Source of the DNA: DATARH01 sp035648415
GTDB taxonomy: Bacteria > Pseudomonadota > Alphaproteobacteria > ATCC43930 > CGMCC-115725
DNA: 64,000 bases
Assembly (NCBI GenBank): GCA_035648415.1
Contig: DASRLO010000057.1
Location: 24,557 to 88,556, forward strand
Direction of reading: 5' to 3'
Positions 60,697 to 64,000 of the stretch are shown piece by piece (positions within the stretch are counted from its first letter, which is position 1; each line of letters starts with the position of its first letter). Below the pieces are notes generated by a model. It was given only the letters and a program-made list of their open reading frames with translations. It did no database searches and had not been told where the DNA came from. A program made the translations under genes and the position numbers.

Positions 60697-61755
60697 TTAC
60701 CCGATAAGCCGCCCGATCACCTTGGCGGTGTAGTCCACCATGGGGATGATGCGGGCATAGTTGATCCGCGTCGGGCCGATCACGCCGATCGCGCCGACGA
60801 TTTCCTCGCGGCTGTTCTGGTAGGGCGCGATGATCACCGAACAGCCGGCGAGACCGAACAAATGGCTTTGCGCGCCGATGAAGATCTGCACCCCGTCGCC
60901 GCTTTTGCTGGCGTCGAGCAAACGCAGCATCGTCTCGCGGGTTTCCAACAGTTCGAAAAGGGCGCGCAGCCGTTCGAGGTCGGCGACCGCGGTCACGTCG
61001 TCGAGCAGGTTGGCCTGGCCGCGCACGATCAGCGCGCGCTCGGCGTCGCCGCCCGACCAGCTCGCGAGCCCGGTGGCGACGACGCGGCCCGTGAGGTCGT
61101 CGAGCTGCGCCTTGTTCGAGGCGATGTCGTCGGCGATCTCGGCGCGCGCTTCCTCGAGCGTGCGGCCGACCAGCCGGGCGTTGAGGAAATTGGTCGCGCC
61201 GACCAGGGCCGAGGGCGGCAGGCCCAGCGGCACCTCGACGACGCGGTTCTCGACAAGGCCGTCCTCGGTCACCAACACGACCAGCGCGCGGCCGGGCCCG
61301 AGCGGCACAAACTCGATGTGCTTCAGCGGCCGGTCCTGCTTCGGCACGACGACGAGGCCGGCGCAATGCGACAGCCCGCTGAGCGCCGTCGTCGCCTCCT
61401 CCAGCGCCTGCGGCAGGCTCTTGCCGCGCGCCGCGCAGAGGCTTTCGATGCTGCTGCGCTCGTCGTCGGCGAGGCGGCCGACCTCGAGCAGCCCGTCGAC
61501 GAAGAACCTCAGGCCCGCCTCGGTCGGCAGCCGACCGGCCGAGGTGTGCGGCGAATAGAGCAGGCCCGCCTCCTCCAGATCGGCCATCACATTGCGGATC
61601 GTCGCCGGCGACAGGCTGTCGGACAGCAGGCGCGACAAGGTGCGCGAGCCGATCGGCTCTCCGGTCTGCACATAGCCGTCGACGATCATGCGGAAGATAT
61701 CGCGGCTGCGCGCGTTCAATTCGCTGATCGGCGACGGTGTCGGTTGTCTCGGCAT
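60697..61755 (-). CDS. hrcA: Heat-inducible transcription repressor HrcA
   Basis: 352 residues. N-terminal winged helix (SELNARSRDIFRMIVDGYVQTGEPIGSRTLSRLLSDSLSPATIRNVMADLEEAGLLYSPHTSAGRLPTEAGLRFFVDGLL) and C-terminal GAF-like domain ending GPTRINYARIIPMVDYTAKVIGRLIG. It represses chaperone genes through CIRCE elements; none was found near it. No ribosome site is visible and the promoter reaches almost to the ATG. Confidence 0.97.
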   Translation of the reverse strand: MPRQPTPSPISELNARSRDIFRMIVDGYVQTGEPIGSRTLSRLLSDSLSPATIRNVMADLEEAGLLYSPHTSAGRLPTEAGLRFFVDGLLEVGRLADDERSSIESLCAARGKSLPQALEEATTALSGLSHCAGLVVVPKQDRPLKHIEFVPLGPGRALVVLVTEDGLVENRVVEVPLGLPPSALVGATNFLNARLVGRTLEEARAEIADDIASNKAQLDDLTGRVVATGLASWSGGDAERALIVRGQANLLDDVTAVADLERLRALFELLETRETMLRLLDASKSGDGVQIFIGAQSHLFGLAGCSVIIAPYQNSREEIVGAIGVIGPTRINYARIIPMVDYTAKVIGRLIG

Positions 61756-61764
61756 ATGCGCGAA

Positions 61765-61793
61765 AATCTAGGAACCCCACCCCGAAGCGTCAA
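61765..61793 (-). promoter_or_regulatory. Candidate sigma-70 promoter giving leaderless hrcA mRNA
   Basis: TTGACG, exactly 17 bases, then TAGATT on the minus strand. The -10 ends nine bases before the hrcA ATG, so transcription should begin within a few bases of the start codon. There is no Shine-Dalgarno site. Confidence 0.55.
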
Positions 61794-61817
61794 CTCGCGG
61801 GCGAATCGGGCGGAAGG

Positions 61818-62408
61818 TCAATAGCTCTTCTTGAAAATGGCATCGTAGGTCTGGCCGGTGGGGGCGGTCCAGCGCCCGGCGAGATCGCTGTAGTACGGCT
61901 TGAACGCATATTGGCTGCCGTCGGCGTTCTGGAACAACAGCGCGCCGTCCTTGACGATGCCGGCGCCGTGCAACACCCCGCCGGGGGCCTTGCCGCCGGC
62001 GCTCATCGGGCCGAACACATAGGTAATCGTCGCGGTGCCGTCGCCTTGCACATTCTCGACGATCAGCGCGGCACACAGCGTCGGCGTCCAGGCGGCGTCG
62101 CTGAAGATGCCGAGATATTGGCGGTAGGGTTCGGGCGCCGAGGCGGCGTCGGCAAGACGGTAAGCGACCTCCTGGTTACAGAAGACCCGGCCGGCGGTCG
62201 GCGCTTGCGCTGTCGCCGGCTCGACGGGCGCCGGGGCGGGCGCCGGGGGAGGCGTCAGCGTGGCGGGCGGCGGCGCCGTCGAGGGCGGACTCACCGGCGA
62301 TGCCTCGATCGACGAGCCGGAACCCGACGGCAAGAGCGGCGTCGGCTGCTGCGCGGCGGCGGGGATTGCGTTCACCAAAAACAGAGCGGCGGCAACGCGA
62401 TGGATCAT
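61818..62408 (-). CDS. Secreted protein with Pro/Ala-rich linker
   Basis: 196 residues. A signal peptide (RVAAALFLVNAIPAAA) is followed by a Pro/Ala/Ser-rich stretch (about 25-70) and a C-terminal domain with FCNQEVAYRLADAAS, TLCAALIVENVQGDGTATITYVFGP and QYAFKPYYSDLAGRWTAPTGQTYDAIFK. Two cysteines could pair. No known family is recognised. Likely periplasmic or surface exposed. Ends 63 bases before the hrcA start. Confidence 0.75.
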   Translation of the reverse strand: MIHRVAAALFLVNAIPAAAQQPTPLLPSGSGSSIEASPVSPPSTAPPPATLTPPPAPAPAPVEPATAQAPTAGRVFCNQEVAYRLADAASAPEPYRQYLGIFSDAAWTPTLCAALIVENVQGDGTATITYVFGPMSAGGKAPGGVLHGAGIVKDGALLFQNADGSQYAFKPYYSDLAGRWTAPTGQTYDAIFKKSY

Positions 62409-62432
62409 GGGTTCACGCCTGAACGATAGTCT

Positions 62433-62511
62433 CGTCTTCCCCGCGAAAGCGGGGACCCAGGGCCACCATTCCGTCGCCCGCCCCTGAGTCCCCGCTTTCG
62501 CGGGGAAGACG
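62433..62511. repeat. Large palindromic element, second well-preserved copy
   Basis: Arms 62433-62462 and 62482-62511 are inverted copies with one mismatch and contain CCCCGCGAAAGCGGGG. The family is the same as at 38054-38130. It lies upstream of the secreted-protein gene and downstream of the GNAT gene. Confidence 0.85.
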
Positions 62512-62539
62512 AAGTAAAAGGTCTTCGCCTTTTACGCGA

Positions 62540-62950
62540 TCATAACGGCTTCTGTAAGACTACTCCGCCGGCCGGGCTGCGTCCCGCTTCGGTCCACCCG
62601 GCGGCGCGATAGTGGCGCGCTGCCGTGCCGCCGGCGCCAAGGCTCAGCGTTGCGGTGGCGTAGCCCGCCTGCTTGAGCCGGGCGCAGCAATCGGCGAGCA
62701 GGATGCGCCCGACGCCCTTGCCGCGCGCGCCGGCGGCAACCAGCAGATGGATCGCCGCGCTGTCGGCGGCGCCAAAGCCGGCGATCTCGCCGTCCTCCTC
62801 CCAGACCGCAACCGCGCCGGCGCCGACCAGCCGGCGCAACTCCGCGTCGGCGACGAGCGCCGGGTCGCTGAGCGCGTCGGCGCCGCTGGCGTCGCGGATC
62901 GCGGCGAGGCACCGCAGATCGGCCGGAACCGCCGGCCGCAGCATCGCCAA
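62540..62950 (-). CDS. GNAT family N-acetyltransferase
   Basis: 136 residues. LRPAVPADLRCLAAIRDASG starts the fold; motif A is IHLLVAAGARGKGVGRILLADCCARLKQAG and motif B is GTAARHYRAAGWTEAGR. Unknown acceptor. Same strand as the aldolase gene, 30 bases downstream of it, so possibly co-transcribed. Confidence 0.85.
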   Translation of the reverse strand: MAMLRPAVPADLRCLAAIRDASGADALSDPALVADAELRRLVGAGAVAVWEEDGEIAGFGAADSAAIHLLVAAGARGKGVGRILLADCCARLKQAGYATATLSLGAGGTAARHYRAAGWTEAGRSPAGGVVLQKPL

Positions 62951-62980
62951 CTCACGCTTCGCGCCAAATCACGCGTCGCG

Positions 62981-63778
62981 CTAGGCGATCTTCAGCTCGC
63001 GCAGCTGCTTCACGTCGGCGCGGCCGGCCGAGAGGATGTAGGCGATGTCAGACCCGCCGGTCAGGTAGCGCATGCCGAGCTTGATCAGCCAGCTCTGGAA
63101 CTCGAAATCCTGGCGCACCCCGCCGACCCCCATTTGCTTGCCGTGACGGCGGGCGGCGCCGGCGACCTTCTCGAACGCCGCGCGCATCCGCTCGGAGCTG
63201 TATTGCCCGGGGATGCCCATCTCGGTGCTCAAATCCGACGCGCCGATATGCAGCACGTCGATGCCCTCGACCGCGGCGATCTCCTCGGCGTTCTCGACCG
63301 CTTCCGGCGTTTCGATCATCGCCATCAGCACGGTCTCTTCATTCAGGATCGTGCACACTTCGGCCTGCGGGATCGCGGCGTAGCCGAGTGCCGGGCCGCT
63401 GCCGAACGCCGAGCGGTGGCCTCTGGGCGCGTAGAGGCAGGCCTCGACGATGTCCCGCGCCTCCTTGGCGTTCTGGATATGCGGCACCATCACCCCCTGC
63501 GCGCCGCAATCGAGGATGCGGGTCGCGTCGTGCGGGTCGTGCGAGGTGACGCGGGCGATCGGCGTCACTCCCATGCCGAGCGCGGCGACGCACACCCCGG
63601 CCGCGGTCTCGAGCGAGGTCGGGTTGTGCTCGAGGTCGATATAGACCGCGTCGAAGCCGCAGGCCGCCGCGATCATCGCGATGTTCGGGGTACGCAGCTG
63701 GTTGACCCCCATGCACAGCACCAGCTCGTTCGACTTCAGCATCTTCTTCGCGCGGTTCTCGCGGATTTGCGTGGGCAT
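62981..63778 (-). CDS. HpcH/HpaI family aldolase
   Basis: 265 residues, metal-dependent class II pyruvate-type aldolase. YIDLEHNPTSLE carries the catalytic His, the metal ligands are Glu in MAMIETPEAVEN and Asp in VLHIGASDLSTEMG, and GVMVPHIQNAKEA is typical. It could cleave 2-keto-4-hydroxy acids such as those from aromatic degradation, but it is about 61 kb from the HpaB-type gene. The order aldolase then GNAT is clear. Confidence 0.9.
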   Translation of the reverse strand: MPTQIRENRAKKMLKSNELVLCMGVNQLRTPNIAMIAAACGFDAVYIDLEHNPTSLETAAGVCVAALGMGVTPIARVTSHDPHDATRILDCGAQGVMVPHIQNAKEARDIVEACLYAPRGHRSAFGSGPALGYAAIPQAEVCTILNEETVLMAMIETPEAVENAEEIAAVEGIDVLHIGASDLSTEMGIPGQYSSERMRAAFEKVAGAARRHGKQMGVGGVRQDFEFQSWLIKLGMRYLTGGSDIAYILSAGRADVKQLRELKIA

Positions 63779-63905
63779 TGCGGAGTTCCTTCCCGAAACG
63801 GTCGCGTTCTGCGGCTAGCATCCTGCCCTTCGAAGTAGCGCACAACGTCCCTATATTTTAGGGGATTATCGTGTTGACTCCCGTGGCATGTGCGGAAGCC
63901 CGCCG

Positions 63906-64000
63906 ATGTCTGAATCATGCGCGTCCCTTAGCGACGTCCTTTGGAACAAGCATGTGGATACGGTCGTAGCCAAGCGGCCAGTAAATGAGGAAGGTCGCGG
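63906..64000 (+). CDS. Possible 5' end of a gene cut by the window edge
   Basis: An open frame starts MSESCASLSDVLWNKHVDTVV and stays open to the last base. It is divergent from the aldolase gene. The ribosome site is weak and only 31 codons are visible, so it may be chance. Confidence 0.35.
   Translation, partial: MSESCASLSDVLWNKHVDTVVAKRPVNEEGR

Overview
The window is GC-rich chromosomal DNA of an alphaproteobacterium. The evidence is hrcA-grpE near dnaK/dnaJ, an sdhCDAB operon, glnD, a pheA/kdsB/membrane cytochrome c/hisN neighbourhood, DUF1127 micro-proteins, and heavy GC bias at third codon positions, which makes long antisense open frames everywhere. Order-level placement (Rhodospirillales- or Rhizobiales-like) is only a guess. 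No rRNA, tRNA, CRISPR array or complete insertion sequence was seen.

Layout. 1-3.2 kb: aromatic ring hydroxylation and cleavage genes (HpaB-type monooxygenase, DOPA-4,5-dioxygenase family, VOC extradiol dioxygenase) with a divergent LysR regulator. 3.2-6.0 kb: an AT-richer accessory island with a frameshifted HNH-type toxin gene, coupled through an ATGA overlap to two tandem DUF2019-like genes (candidate immunity proteins). 6.0-7.2 kb: cold-shock protein and small conserved genes. 7.2-23.5 kb and 27.3-31.2 kb: an exopolysaccharide locus in two blocks. It contains an initiating phosphoglycosyltransferase, Wza, Wzz, a BY-kinase-like ATPase lacking the Walker A lysine, Wzx, a Wzy/ligase, four glycosyltransferases, a GH10 glycanase, a polysaccharide deacetylase, PAP2, an ExeA-like ATPase, and an unusual trio of thioesterase, GMC oxidoreductase and aldo/keto reductase. 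The blocks are separated by a LysR / DUF1127 / micro-protein / CmcJ-like / quinone reductase / NTF2-like segment.

31.4-38.9 kb: gamma-glutamyltransferase, a WYL regulator divergent from a micro-protein/cupin/GNAT operon, a lipoprotein, methylmalonyl-CoA epimerase, an Ldh-family dehydrogenase, prephenate dehydratase and KdsB. 39-43.5 kb: cytochrome c, HisN-like phosphatase, and YejA and YejB without YejE/YejF. 43.6-50.3 kb: a nitrilase and sdhCDAB, surrounded by frameshifted accessory genes (a conserved hypothetical, a PIN toxin, and an SDR whose indel creates a false in-frame fusion to glnD). 50.3-64 kb: glnD, an MFS transporter, dnaJ, dnaK, DUF1848, an orphan VapB-like gene overlapping a GNAT gene, grpE, hrcA, a secreted protein, a GNAT gene and an HpcH/HpaI aldolase.

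The best leads for new biology are the modification branch and the two-repeat secreted protein of the exopolysaccharide locus, the HNH/DUF2019 locus, the VapB/GNAT pair, and a paralogous pair of very small proteins sharing a VTLP...F..FP.F tail. The single-base indels are confined to accessory genes while every long core gene is intact, which argues for decay. Three of the five lie in short T runs, which argues for sequencing error. Both remain open.
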